From assembly GCF_010731875.1 (NCBI RefSeq), contig NZ_AP022595.1, positions 558,001-622,000 on the forward strand: DNA of 64,000 bases, given 5' to 3'. Positions 1 through 9,816 of this stretch are shown here, in pieces (position 1 is the first letter of the stretch; each line of letters opens with the position of its first letter). The notes under the pieces are model-generated. The model saw only the letters and a list, made by a program, of their open reading frames with translations, ran no database searches and was not told the origin of the DNA. Source of the DNA: Mycolicibacterium sarraceniae (GTDB taxonomy: Bacteria > Actinomycetota > Actinomycetes > Mycobacteriales > Mycobacteriaceae). The position numbers and the translations under genes are program-made.

Positions 1-220
1 CGTACTTGCTGTAGATGACGGTGTCGCCCTCGGCGACATCCAGGGGAATCCGCTTCTCGCCATCTTCGTCCCAGCGGCCGGGGCCAACTGCGACGACGGT
101 GCCTTCCTGCGGCTTCTCCTTGGCGGTGTCCGGGATGACCAGACCCGACGCGGTGGTCGTCTCGGCCTCATTGGCCTGTACGAGGATCTTGTCCTCGAGT
201 GGCTTGATGTTCACGGCCAC
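1..220 (-). CDS. groES: GroES co-chaperonin (10 kDa), 3' end outside window
   Basis: The product caps the GroEL chamber and cycles with it during ATP-driven protein folding in the cytosol. The visible N-terminal 73 residues read [20 protein letters not shown] at the start, then [18 protein letters not shown], which is the mobile loop and beta-barrel of GroES. The start is a GTG at 218-220, preceded by a GGAGG ribosome-binding site at about 229-233. The gene continues past position 1, so roughly the last quarter is missing. A CIRCE element lies about 140 bp upstream, so HrcA control is expected. In other mycobacteria tsaD sits directly upstream; here about 8 kb separates them. Confidence 0.97.
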
Positions 221-361
221 GATGGAGTCCTCCACTTAGTTAACTTGCGGGCCGGGGCTTGCGCGCCCGGACCAGGTCGGAATTACCAGGTGTTCGGCAT
301 ACGTCCATACCCTCGCGCCGTCGTCGCGGGAGCCGACACAGGGGGTTTGTCCGCAAGCCAC

Positions 362-388
362 CTAGCACTCTATACATGCGAGTGCTAG
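362..388 (-). promoter_or_regulatory. CIRCE operator (HrcA binding site) upstream of groES
   Basis: Perfect 9-bp inverted repeat CTAGCACTC, 9-nt spacer, GAGTGCTAG. This is the CIRCE sequence bound by the heat-shock repressor HrcA. It lies between the groES start and the decayed patatin gene, so the groES promoter appears intact despite the insertion further upstream. Confidence 0.95.
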
Positions 389-463
389 CACTCAAGGGTG
401 GCCTCCTGCGTATTCGCCCAGAGCGGACGCCGCCCCTCAGACCGGCCGCCAGTGCATCACCCT

Positions 464-1191
464 CAAGTCACCGGCGATTCACCCCGGGCGGGGTACCCAC
501 GATGACCAGCAGAGGCGTGGTCCCGACGGCCTTGAGCGCGTCGATCTCGCGATAGATGTTGTGCGGGATGCCGCTGAGCAGGCTGCCCTCGTAGCCGTTG
601 GTCAACGTGATCACCAACGCCCGCTTCGAACCGGCCACCACGTCCGTGCGCGCCCAGGTCTTGGAAATCCCGGTCCATGCAGTACCCGCTGCCCCATCCA
701 CATCGGGCCCATCACGCCGGGCGGCGACGAGCTTGCTGCCGAAGCATTCACCAGTGGAATTCCTGTGCGCTGCAACACATCCTGACCCCCCACTAGTCGC
801 TGACCGGTGTAGCAGTCGTTGGCCGTGGTGAACATCGTGGCCGGCGGCCAGCGCGGCGTGCCCGATCAGGCGGATGGTCTCGGTGTCGCCGCATTTGACC
901 TCGAAGTTGATCTCGCGGGCGTGCTGGTGGCTGGGGTTGGCGTTCGACACCGGTGCGAGCTGGGTGAAGCGGGAGGGGAACTGGCCGAAGAAGTCGAATG
1001 CGTCGCGCAGGTCCTAGAAGTGACCCGACGTCATCGACGACCCGATGTACGCACCGGCCGAGGTGCCCCTGCTCGAGCAGTCCGTCGAAGAAGCCGCAGT
1101 ACCAGGCCACGTGATACTCGCCGCCACCGTCGAGGACCAGCGTGCGGTCGAGCCCGGACGCCAGGTTCGACTGTGTCCTGACTTTTATCAC
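464..1191 (-). pseudogene. Decayed patatin-like phospholipase
   Basis: Read on the minus strand, successive frames spell a patatin/NTE-type acyl hydrolase. The order is LVLDGGGEYHVAWYCGFFDG (glycine-rich oxyanion loop), GTSAGAYIGSS (serine nucleophile elbow GxSxG), MTSGHF, then FDFFGQFPSRF, NDCYTGQRLVGGQD, ASAASSSPPGVMGP and VITLTNGYEGSLLSGIP. These pieces lie in at least three frames. The codons between the oxyanion loop and the elbow look deleted, and an in-frame TAG follows SGHF near 1017. No intact reading frame remains. A 132-bp piece, including that TAG, is repeated at 8142-8273. Confidence 0.8.
929..1060 (+). repeat. Direct repeat copy A (patatin remnant)
   Basis: This segment recurs at 8142-8273 in the same orientation, with no indels and four mismatches over 132 bp by eye. 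It covers the nucleophile-elbow part of the decayed patatin gene including its premature TAG. With copy B it brackets the accessory block between groES and tsaD. Confidence 0.92.
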
Positions 1192-1299
1192 TGGCGGCGG
1201 TCGGGCAGTCCTGCAGGTCTGTGACCTGCTTTTTTCGTGTCTTCGCGTGACGCGCCGCCCCTGCCCGGCCTGGGGCCAGCCAGCCTGGTGCTCTAAGAC

Positions 1300-1990
1300 G
1301 TCAGCACCTGCACGTCGAGACCGATGCCGGTGACGGGTTCGGCGAACCGGGGTTCAGCAAGCGACGGCTGGACCCACACATCACCCTCGGATTGCTCACC
1401 CATGCGGCGGGCGTGCCACTGTCGGTCGCGGCGTTGGAGGGTGACCGGGCCCAGACCGCCACGATGCTGCCGGTGATCACCGCGTTCACGGCCGCCCACC
1501 AACTCACCGATGTGACCGTCGTCGCTGATGCGGGCATGATCTGCGAGGCCAACCGGGTCGCGGTGCAGGCCGCCGGCTCGTCCTACGTCCTGGACGCGGG
1601 GATTCCGTTCCTTGCCCGATGTCGTCCGCGAGTGGCGTGACACACATCCCGACGAGGCGATCCCCGACGGGCTGGTGCTGACCCAGCCCTTGCCGGTGAG
1701 TTCCTCGGAGAAGGCCCGCGGGATTGCGGATCGGGCAATCCACTGCCAATACCGCCACGACCGGGCTCGGCGCACGCCGCATGGCATCGATGAACAGATC
1801 GCCAAGGCTCAGCGTGTTATCGAGGGACACGGCGCAGTCAAGCGCAACCGATTCATCACGCTGTCCGGGGCTCGGGTCTTGGCCTCCAGCTCGCGGTTGA
1901 CGCTCTTGGTCGCTCCGGGGTGGAAGGGCTACACCACCAACCTGGTTGGCCAGCCCGCCACGTTCGTCATCGACGCCTACCACCAGTTAT
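1300..1990 (+). pseudogene. IS1634-family transposase fragment
   Basis: The plus strand encodes the middle of an IS1634-type DDE transposase: ETDAGDGFGEPGFSKRR, then THAAGVPLSVAALEGDRAQT, TDVTVVADAGMICEANR (a catalytic-Asp segment) and AVQAAGSSYVLDAGIP. After a frameshift near 1605-1615 it continues with VREWRDTHPDEAIPDG, HDRARRTPHGIDEQIAKAQ, VKRNRFITLSG and ATFVIDAYHQL. The start is missing, and homology stops abruptly at about 1988 where an IS256-type sequence begins. The catalytic C-terminal part is absent, so the piece is a dead relic. It may have been interrupted by the neighbouring IS256-type element. Confidence 0.8.
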
Positions 1991-2800
1991 GCCTGTGTGG
2001 AACACCGCGCCAGCACAGACGAGGGCGACCGGGTGCGGGGCGTTGACGGCCCGCCAGCGGCCTTATGCGGCGTCGATCAGCTGGTAGGCCATCACAATTC
2101 CCGCGGCGCGGGATCCACAACCCTTGGTGACCTTGGTTCTCAACCGCACGGTGGCACAAGTGCTGTCGATCGGGTTGGTGGTGCGCAGGTGGATCCAGTG
2201 CTCGGCCGGGATACCTGTAGAACTCCAAGGGCACGTCGGCGTCGCCGACGATCGTGGCGACCGCTGTGGGCACGTGGCACCGTAGTCGACCTCGAAGGCT
2301 TTGATCGCGACCTGCGCATGGTAGATGTGTTCGGCGTCGTCGATCTCCCGCATCGCCGAGATCGCGCCCGGGTGTGCTGACTTGGGCAGCCCGGCAAGCA
2401 CATTGGCCTGTTTGTGAAACCAGCACCGCCGCTCACGACTAGCCGGGAACACCTCGCGGACTGCCGTCCAGAACCCCAACGCCCCGTCACCGACAGCGAG
2501 CACCGGGGCTGCCATCCCACGCCGGCGACAACCCCGCAGCAGATCGGCCCACGACTCGGCCGACTCCCGGTAGCCGTCGGCCAAGGCGACGAGCTCCTTG
2601 CGGGCCACCAGCGCGAACCCCGATCATCACCAACAAGCAGAGCTTCTCCTGCTCCAACCAGACTTTGAGGTGGATGCCGTCGACCCACAGGTAGACGTCA
2701 TCTGCGGTGACGTGCGCGCCCATGCCGGCAGGATCGCCGAGGGGAACCGTTGCCGCTGGCCGGTATCGGCGTCGATCCGCCGGTGATGCGTCTCCGTAGC
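1985..2800 (-). pseudogene. IS256-family (Mutator) transposase fragment
   Basis: Minus-strand frames give DTGQRQRFPSAILPAW, VYLWVDGIHLKVWLEQEKL, KELVALADGYRESAESWADL, VLAVGDGALGFWTAVREVFP, RCWFHKQANVLAGLPKSAHP, EHWIHLRTTNPIDSTCATVR and finally RWRAVNAPHPVALVCAGAVF. These are IS256-family transposase blocks in the right order. The first two blocks are closer together than in intact proteins, which suggests an internal deletion. Several frameshifts and a stop after QLIDAA break the frame. The catalytic Glu of the usual NPIES motif reads Asp (NPIDS). The N-terminal third is not recognisable. The element abuts the IS1634-type fragment at about 1985-1990. Confidence 0.82.
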
Positions 2801-3346
2801 CGTAGTGATAGAAGAGACGATCGCCCGTGCCGGACCACACCTGCTCACACCGCACACCGTCTTGGGTGACACCGTCGTCGCCGTCGGGGAGATCGAACCC
2901 GGTGACGAAGTAAGCACCGGTCGGCGAGGTAGCGCAATTCCGTGGGGTCCAGGGGATCCGCACCAGCACCGAGACCGAGGTGATAGAGCGGCACATCGCT
3001 GAATCGGCTAGCGCACAGTGAAGACGGTGGCCGTGAGTCGGCTACCGTCGACGCCGTTCTGCTCGAGCGATCCCGATGCTGGTCCACCGGGGTTGTCCCG
3101 GTGATCGGGGCGCGATCGCTGCGAGCAGCGCGACGACGATCTGGGCGCGCTGAGCATCGAGATCGACGCACCGCGCTATGACCGCCTGGATCAGGTCAGC
3201 CGTGTCGAGCCAGGCGAGCCCTGCGGCAAGCTGGCGGATAACGCCGCGCCGAGGACGCGACGATCGGCTTCCACCCGGTGCCGGCGGGCTCGACGGTTTC
3301 TCCCGTCTGAAGCCCGCCAGCTTCCCCGCGCAGCGGCGGTTTATGC
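2801..3346. other. Unrecognised DNA between IS256 relic and PGRS gene
   Basis: About 545 bp with no gene I can support. Short open frames exist on both strands, but none shows a recognisable domain or a convincing start with a ribosome-binding site. It may contain the lost ends of the IS elements or the 3' flank of the PGRS gene. Confidence 0.4.
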
Positions 3347-6300
3347 CTAGCCGGCGGCACCGGTACCGCCGGCACCGCCGGTCCCGCCGCCGCCGCCGGC
3401 ACCGCCGGTCCCGCCGCTGGGCGCGGCGCCGGGCGTGCCGGGACTGCCGGCACTGCCGGGGCCGCCGGGGCCGCCGTAGCCTGGGGCGCCGGCGTCCCCG
3501 CCGGTCCCGCCGGTCCCGCCGTCGCCGCCGGTCCCGCCGGTGAGGCCGTTGCCGCCGGTCCCGCCGGTCCCGCCGCCGCCGCCGGCACCGCCGTCCCCGC
3601 CGTTACCGGCGATGCTGGACCCGCCGTCCCCGCCGGTCCCGCCGACCCCGCCGCCGCCGCCGCCGCCGCCGTCGCCCTGGTTGCCCGCCGTGCCTGGGCC
3701 GCTTCCGGCCTGCCCGCCGTTGCCGCCGGCGCCGCCCGCGGCGCCGATCCCGCCGGTGGTGCCGTTGGTGCCTTTGGCGCCGTCGGTGCCGTCGATCCCG
3801 GTGGCACCGGTGCCGCCGGTCCCGCCGGTCCCGCCGTTGCCGCCGTCGCCGTTGGTGGCGCCGACGCCGGCCGCCCGTTGGTCCCGCCGCCGGCCGCCTG
3901 CTACGCCGGCAGAGCCGTCGGCGCCGTTGCCGCCGGCCCCGCCGACACCGCCGTCGCCGTTGGTGCCTGCGGTGCCTGCGGTACCTGCCCCGGTTCCGGC
4001 CGCGCCGCCGAACCCACCCGCGCCACCCGCCCCGCCGGTGCCGCCAGCGGCCCCGGCTGTCGCGCCATCGACGCCCGCCGCGCCGGCGCTGCCGTCACCG
4101 CCCTTGCCGCCGTCGCCGTTGATGCCACCAGCGGCAGCCGCGCCGCCGGCGCCGCCGTTACCGCCGGCGGTACCCGGTGCCGCGCTGGGGTCGGCCCCGG
4201 CGTTGTAGCCGTCACCGCCGTTACCGCCGTTACCGGACACGCCGCTGGCGCCGGTGGCACCGGTGTGACCCGCGGTCGTTCGGTGTGCCGGGGCACTTCG
4301 TCCGCCGATACCGGCGGCACCACTGGTGCCGCCGGTACCGCCGGTACCGCCATCAGGAGTGGCGGCATCACCATCACCGCCTCGTCCACCGGTGCCGCCT
4401 GTCCCGCTGCGACCGCCGGCCCCGCCGTTACCGCCGTTACCGTTGCCGCCCGCGCTACCCGAACCCAGGGCCACCCCACCAGCACCGCCGTTACCACCAG
4501 CCCGCCGATACCGCCGGTGCCGCCGTCACCACCGGCTTGGCCCTGCGCACCGGCGGCCGCACCGGAGAGTCCGGTCACACCATCGCCGCCGACCCCGCCG
4601 ACCCCACCGAGGCCGCCGACCCCACCGGCACCGCCGTTACCCGAGATCGAGCCACCACGCCCGCCCGCACCACCGTTACCGCCGAGACCGCCGCCGCTTC
4701 CGTTCGTCCCCGACGCTCCGGCCATGCCGGCCGCACCGCTACCACCAGCACCGCCGGCACCACCATTACCGGTAGACCCGCCGTCACCGCCGGCGCCGCC
4801 GTTACCGCCGGCGGTACCCGCCACAGCGCTGGGGTCGGCCCCGGCGTTGTAGCCGTCACCGCCGTTACCGCCGTTACCGGACACGCCGCTGACGCCGGTG
4901 GCGCCGGTGTGACCCGCGGTGGCTCCGGTCCCACCGGCGGCACCCCCGGCCCCGCCGATACCGCCCGCACCACTGGTGCCGCCGTTACCGCCGGTACCGC
5001 CATCAGGAGTGGCGGCATCACCATCACCGCCTCGTCCGCCGGTGCCGCCTGTCCCGCTACTACCGCCGGCCCCGCCGTTACCGCCGTTACCGTTGCCGCC
5101 CGCGCTACCCGAACCCAGGGCCACCCCACCAGCACCGCCGTTACCGCCAGCCCCGCCGATACCGCCGATACCGCCGTTACCGCCGGCTTGGCCCTGCGCA
5201 CCGGCGGTCGCGCCGTCGAGTCCGGTCACACCGACACCGCCAGCGCCGCCGACCCCGCCGAGGCCGCCGACCCCACCGGCACCGCCGTTACCCGAGATCG
5301 AGCCACCACGCCCGCCGGCACCACCGTTACCGCCGAGACCGCCGCCGCTTCCGTTCGTCCCCAACGCTCCGGCCATGCCGGCCGCACCGCTACCACCAGC
5401 ACCGCCGGCACCACCATTACCGGTAGACCCGCCGTCACCGCCGGCGCCACCGTTACCGCCAGCGGTACCCGGCACAGCGCTGGGATCGGCCCCGGCGTTG
5501 TAGCCGTCACCGCCGATACCGCCGTCACCGGACACGCCGCTGACGCCGGTGGCACCGGTGTGACCCGCGGTCGCTCCGGTCCCACCGGCCACACCCCCGG
5601 CCCCGCCGATACCGGCGGCACCACTGGTGCCGCCGTTGCCGCCGGTGCCGCCATCAGGAGTGGCGGCATCACCATCACCGCCTCGTCCACCGGTACCGCC
5701 CGTCCCGCTGCGACCGCCGGCCCCGCCGTCACCGCCGTCACCGTCGCGTCCGCGCCAGAACAACCACCCGTTCCCGGCCTGCCCGCCGGCCCCACCGGTG
5801 CCGCCCGTCCCGCCGACCCCGCCGGTACCGCCCGTCCCGCCGACCCCGCCGGGGATGGTCGCATCGGCACCGTTGGTTCCAGCGACTCCCTGAGCGCCGA
5901 CCCCACCCGTGCCCCCGACACCACCGTCACCGGAGCGGCCGAAGATCCAGCTGCCCAGCCCGCCATCACCACCGGCCCCGCCGGCACCGCCCGTGCCGCC
6001 GATGCCGACAGCGTTAGCCCCGGTACCGCCCGCGCCGCCGCTACCGCCGTCACCCCAGATCGACAACAAGCCGGTGCTGCCACCATGACCGCCGGCCCCG
6101 CCCGCAGCCGACACGTCAGTGGAGTTTCCGCCCTGACCGCCCGCGCCGCCGCTGCCGATCAGGTATCCGCCCCTGCCGCCATCACCACCCGCGCCGCCGC
6201 TACCACCGTCACCACCGGCCCCGCCACGGCCCCACAGGGTGAACAACCTCGTATCGCCGCCGTCACCACCGGCCCCGCCGGACCCGCCGTCACCACCGGC

Positions 6301-7410
6301 ACCGGCATTGCCCAACCAGAACCCACTCGCCCCGCCGTCCCCACCGGACCCACCAGACCCGCCAGCACCGCCACGACCGCCGTTACCGTAGAGCGACAGC
6401 ATCCCGGCGTCACCGCCCTGCCGCCAGCCCCACCAGCCCCGCCGGACCCGCCGGTCCCGCCGTTACCGTAGAGCAGGCCACCCGAGCCGCCGCACCGCCG
6501 GCTTGACCACTCGAGCCCGCCCCACCGGCCCCACCGTTACCCATCAGGCCCGCACTGCCGCCGTTACCACCGTTGTAGCCGTTACCGCCGTTGCCCAACA
6601 GGCCACCGCCGCGACCGCCGTTGCACACCGCGCCCCCGTGCAGGTCGACGGGTGTAGCTATAGCCGTTGCCGAGTAACAGGCCAGCATTGGGATGAGCCG
6701 CGGTGCCATTGGACACGAAGATCGCGATAAAGCGAGTCCAACTCGACGGCAACGCCGGATTCGACAGTGCCGCCGTGATCAAACTGTTCGGCACCGGTAA
6801 CACCGACACCGACACCGACGCAGACGCAGACGCCGACTTCGCGGAGGCAGGACCGTTCACCAGAACACCCGACCCGGCCCCGGTCCCGGTCGCGGTCGCG
6901 GTCGACGAGGAAACCCTCGGAGGAGACAGCCGAGCGCACCACCACCGACGACGCGCTACCGCTCCCCGCGGGCGCACCACCACGGGCCGCACCCGCACCA
7001 GCCGACGACCGCTGACCCGACATCGCACCCCGCGACGCCACAGAAGACGACGCCGAAGAAGACGCCGCCTGAGAAGACGCCGAAGAAGGCGCCGTCGACG
7101 GCCGACTGGAAACCACACCCGTCTTCACAGTCTTGGCCGGGGCGTCAGCTCTGCTACTGGCCGCCGACGAGCCAGAACCCTCGCCGGTATCGGCATGAGC
7201 CACCCCCGAACCACCCACCAAAGCGGCACCCACACCCAGGGTCATCGCACCCGCACCCAACCAGCCATAGGCAGTGATCCGCCGGCCCGCGCCACGCGGC
7301 TTCTCACGCCGATGAGCCGGACCACTGTCATCGAGGCCCATGTCATTGACCACCGCCGCCCACACCGACGCCGACAACGAATTCAACTCCACACCACTGC
7401 CCTCGGTCAT
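3347..7410 (-). pseudogene. PGRS-type glycine-rich surface protein, multiply frameshifted
   Basis: The 5' end starts at ATG 7410 (MTEGSGVELNSLSASVWAAV) behind a GAGAGG site. A Sec-like signal follows (AYGWLGAGAMTLGVGAALVG ending in VAHAD), then a Ser/Ala-rich linker. After frame changes the sequence reads NSLITAALSNPALPSSWTRF and NAGLLLGNGYSY, then long Gly-Gly-X / Gly-Asn-Gly-Gly PGRS repeats to a TAG at 3347-3349. The N-terminus is not a PE domain. At least four uncompensated frame changes occur, near 6900, 6655, 6490 and 4505. Two compensated out-of-frame patches occur near 4270-4310 and 3860-3900. No single product spans the gene, so it is a pseudogene unless the shifts are assembly errors in this low-complexity DNA. 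Confidence 0.8.
4140..5715 (-). repeat. Tandem ~645-bp (about 215-residue) repeats inside the PGRS gene
   Basis: The unit beginning SGTGGTGGRGGDGDAATPDG and passing through GYNAGADPSA occurs two full times, with a third, diverging copy. Shared anchor strings lie at 4202, 4846 and 5497 (spacing 644 and 651 bp); a second anchor lies at 4451 and 5101 (650 bp). The copies are nearly identical, which suggests recent unequal crossing-over or gene conversion. Confidence 0.85.
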
Positions 7411-7539
7411 TGCCCCAGCCTCTCGCCGCAAAAAATGCCCCGGTACGGCAAAAGTCACCACGACAATGCCGCGAAAAAACTAACACAAGCGTCAGGAATC
7501 GCTGGGCTCATTCGCAGCCCACGAGTTACTCCCGCCTCA

Positions 7540-8075
7540 ACAAGCGTGGATTGGCGATCACCGGCCAGCAACGCAGCACTGATCGCGCCGTGCTAGCCCG
7601 CCGGATCGCCCACGAAGATCGATAGTGCCGGCATTGCGGGAAACAGAGCAGCCCGCCTGACAGCAACCACCCGCACATTGACCCACGAGCCGCTCAGGTG
7701 GCGGTGATCGGGGTCGATGAGCACATCGGGCGGCACACCCACCGCGGCGACAAGCACGTCACCGTCATCATCAACCCCACCCCCCGGTGCGCGATAAGAC
7801 CGGCCCGGCCCGGCCGCTCGACAGCGTCGCCGACCGCTCCCACAAGGCGTTCACCGACCGGCCGCGCAGCGGCCCCAGTGCTGGACCCCTGCCCCGTGGC
7901 CAGGCGGGCCAGCAACGCCCCCGACGACTGCCCGCGCCGCATGCAGTCGGCCACCTGCCGACACCGCAACCGCAGCACCGATCCGCTCCACACCTGCCGC
8001 CGCACCCGACACACCAGAGCCGATCAGCTCACCGACAAGCAGAACACCCGAACGGACGCACCGGATGTCCAAACA
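7540..8075 (+). pseudogene. ISL3-family transposase fragment
   Basis: Plus-strand frames spell ISL3-type transposase blocks: VAVIGVDEHIGRHTHRGDKH then VTVIINPTP (first catalytic-Asp region), RDKTGPARPLDSVADRS, and after a gap CPVARRASNAPDDCPRRMQ, TDPLHTCRRTRHTRADQLTD and KQNTRTDAPD. Upstream, pieces such as STDRAVLARRIAHED resemble the helix-turn-helix region just before the catalytic domain. The segments lie in different frames, a central part is missing and the C-terminus is absent. It is a non-functional relic and the third transposase family in the block. Confidence 0.75.
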
Positions 8076-8141
8076 CGGCTGACCTCGCCGCAATCCTCGC
8101 CAAGATGCACGACCAACATGCGCACTAGTTTGATAAAAGTC

Positions 8142-8273
8142 GGCTGGGGTTGGCGTTCGACACCGGTGCAAGCTGGGCGAAGCGGGAGGGGAACCGGCCG
8201 AAGAAGTCGAATGCGTCGCGCAGGTCCTAGAAGTGACCCCACGTCATCGACGACCCGATGTACGCACCGGCCG
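8142..8273 (+). repeat. Direct repeat copy B (patatin remnant)
   Basis: Same orientation as copy A at 929-1060, offset exactly 7213 bp, four mismatches in 132 bp and no indels. It carries the same premature TAG after the patatin SGHF segment (read on the minus strand), and nothing of the gene flanks it. The copy ends about 70 bp before the tsaD stop codon, so it marks the tsaD-side edge of the accessory block. Confidence 0.92.
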
Positions 8274-8341
8274 CGCGAGCCCGTCGCTATCGAACAACTT
8301 TGCCGAGATCGACGCGGCCACAGCCTCACCCGGCGAAAGGG

Positions 8342-9364
8342 TCATGCCACGTGGCCGGTCAACACCGGCAGACCAGGGTCACTGGGCACATCTAGCCGCG
8401 ATGGTGCGGCTCCAGCGGCGATCAGGTGCGCGGCAAACGAGGCGATCATCGCCCCATTGTCGGTGCACAACCGCGGCCGCGGCACCCGTAACGTCAAACC
8501 TGCTGCTGCGCAACGCTCCTCGGCCAGTTCTCGCAATCGCGAATTGGCCGCCACCCCGCCGGCGATCAGTAGCGTCGACACCCCCAGCTCGCCGGCCGCC
8601 CGCACCGCCTTGGCGGTCAACACATCGGCGACGGCCTCCTGGAACCCGGCGGCGACGTCGGCGGTCGGTGCGTCGGGGTGGCTTTCGACGTAGCGGGCGA
8701 CAGCGGTTTTGAGGCCGCTGAACGAGAACGCGAAGGGCTCATCGCGCGGGCCGGTCATGCCGCGCGGGAAGACGATCGTGCCGGGATCGCCGGTGCGGGC
8801 GAGCTCATCGAGCGGTCGTCCGCCCGGATAGCCCAGGCCTAGCAGCCGGGCCACCTTGTCGTAGGCCTCCCCTGCCGCGTCGTCGACGGTGCTGCCGAGT
8901 TCGACGATCGGCTCACCGAGGGAGCGCACGTGCAGCAGGTGGGTGTGCCCGCCCGACACCAGTAGGCCAACACATTCCGGTAGCGGACCGTGGTCGTAGA
9001 CATCGGCGGCCAGATGCCCACCGAGGTGGTTGACGGCATAGAACGGCACCCCCCACGCCGCGGCGTAGGCCTTGGCGGCGGCCACACCGACCAGCAGGGC
9101 CCCGGCCAAACCGGGTCCGATGGTGGCCGCGACGACGTCGGGCTTGCCGATGCCGGCGGTCTGCAGCGCCCGGCGCATGGTCGGCCCGAGCGCTTCCAGA
9201 TGCGCGCGCGAGGCGATCTCGGGGACCACCCCGCCGAACCGGGCGTGTTCGTCGACGCTGGAGGCCACCTCGTCGGCCAGCAGTGTGATCGTGCCGTCCT
9301 CGTCGAGCCGGGCAATGCCGACTCCGGTTTCGTCACAGGAGCTTTCGATGGCCAGAATGATCAT
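8342..9364 (-). CDS. tsaD: tRNA N6-threonylcarbamoyladenosine (t6A37) transferase TsaD
   Basis: This enzyme transfers the threonylcarbamoyl group from TC-AMP to A37 of ANN-decoding tRNAs, working with TsaB and TsaE. The 340-residue protein has the normal family length. It starts [20 protein letters not shown] and contains the metal-binding [10 protein letters not shown] motif near residue 115. It also has the ASKHA nucleotide-binding motifs [19 protein letters not shown] [10 protein letters not shown], and [13 protein letters not shown]. Its ATG overlaps the rimI stop (ATGA), so it is translationally coupled in the tsaE-tsaB-rimI-tsaD operon. It is intact although an IS-rich block begins about 70 bp downstream. 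Confidence 0.97.
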   Translation of the reverse strand: MIILAIESSCDETGVGIARLDEDGTITLLADEVASSVDEHARFGGVVPEIASRAHLEALGPTMRRALQTAGIGKPDVVAATIGPGLAGALLVGVAAAKAYAAAWGVPFYAVNHLGGHLAADVYDHGPLPECVGLLVSGGHTHLLHVRSLGEPIVELGSTVDDAAGEAYDKVARLLGLGYPGGRPLDELARTGDPGTIVFPRGMTGPRDEPFAFSFSGLKTAVARYVESHPDAPTADVAAGFQEAVADVLTAKAVRAAGELGVSTLLIAGGVAANSRLRELAEERCAAAGLTLRVPRPRLCTDNGAMIASFAAHLIAAGAAPSRLDVPSDPGLPVLTGHVA

Positions 9365-9816
9365 GCCGGGTCCCGTCGCATGGTGTAGGCATCAGCGCCG
9401 CTGACCCGGTAGTAGCGCTTACGCACGCCGACGCATCTGAAGCCGAGACTGGTGTACAGCGCGATCGCCGGCTCGTTGTCGGTGCGGACTTCGAGGTATA
9501 CCAGCGACTCCGGGCCCACCGCGCCGAGCAGATCGATCATCATCTGCCGCCCGATGCCGTGTCCCTGATATGCGGGATCGACACCGATGGTGTGGATTTC
9601 GTACTCGAACGGTTCGGCTCGGCCCAGCCGGGAGATGCCGGCGTAACCGACGAGCTTGTCGTCAACCCGCGCGGCGACATAGCGGTTGTGCGGGGCGGCC
9701 AGCTCACGGATGAACGCGAGTTCCGGCCACGGGTCGTCGCCGTCGAACAGCTGGTTCTCCAGCTCCTCGCAGCGCGCGGCGTCGCCCTTGGCCAGCGGGC
9801 CGTACAGGACGTTCAC
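9361..9816 (-). CDS. rimI: Ribosomal protein S18 alanine N-acetyltransferase RimI (GNAT)
   Basis: GNAT-fold acetyltransferase of 151 residues, expected to acetylate the N-terminus of ribosomal protein S18 and possibly other substrates. The acetyl-CoA pyrophosphate-binding motif A reads [18 protein letters not shown] (Q-x-x-G-x-G). It is followed by [20 protein letters not shown] and VGVRKRYY, the usual RimI C-terminal signature. I chose the GTG at 9816 (VNVLYGPLA) because it overlaps the tsaB stop as GTGA. Its stop overlaps the tsaD ATG. Placement between tsaB and tsaD is standard in actinobacteria. Confidence 0.93.
   Translation of the reverse strand: MNVLYGPLAKGDAARCEELENQLFDGDDPWPELAFIRELAAPHNRYVAARVDDKLVGYAGISRLGRAEPFEYEIHTIGVDPAYQGHGIGRQMMIDLLGAVGPESLVYLEVRTDNEPAIALYTSLGFRCVGVRKRYYRVSGADAYTMRRDPA

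Noticed and set aside
3540..4208. Proline-rich plus-strand frame
   Set aside because: Also an antisense reading of Gly-rich repeats, with no independent evidence.
4140..5715. CRISPR-like regular repeats
   Set aside because: The repeats are long (about 645 bp) or short protein-coding GGX triplets without unique spacers. They belong to the PGRS array.
4177..6471. Long plus-strand open frame (over 700 codons) opposite the PGRS gene
   Set aside because: It is Thr/Ala/Pro-rich text produced by reading GGC-rich repeats on the wrong strand. No start signal or domain; a shadow of the PGRS gene.
7698..8693. Plus-strand 331-codon frame running through the ISL3 relic into tsaD
   Set aside because: The first part is transposase relic and the rest is antisense to the intact tsaD gene.
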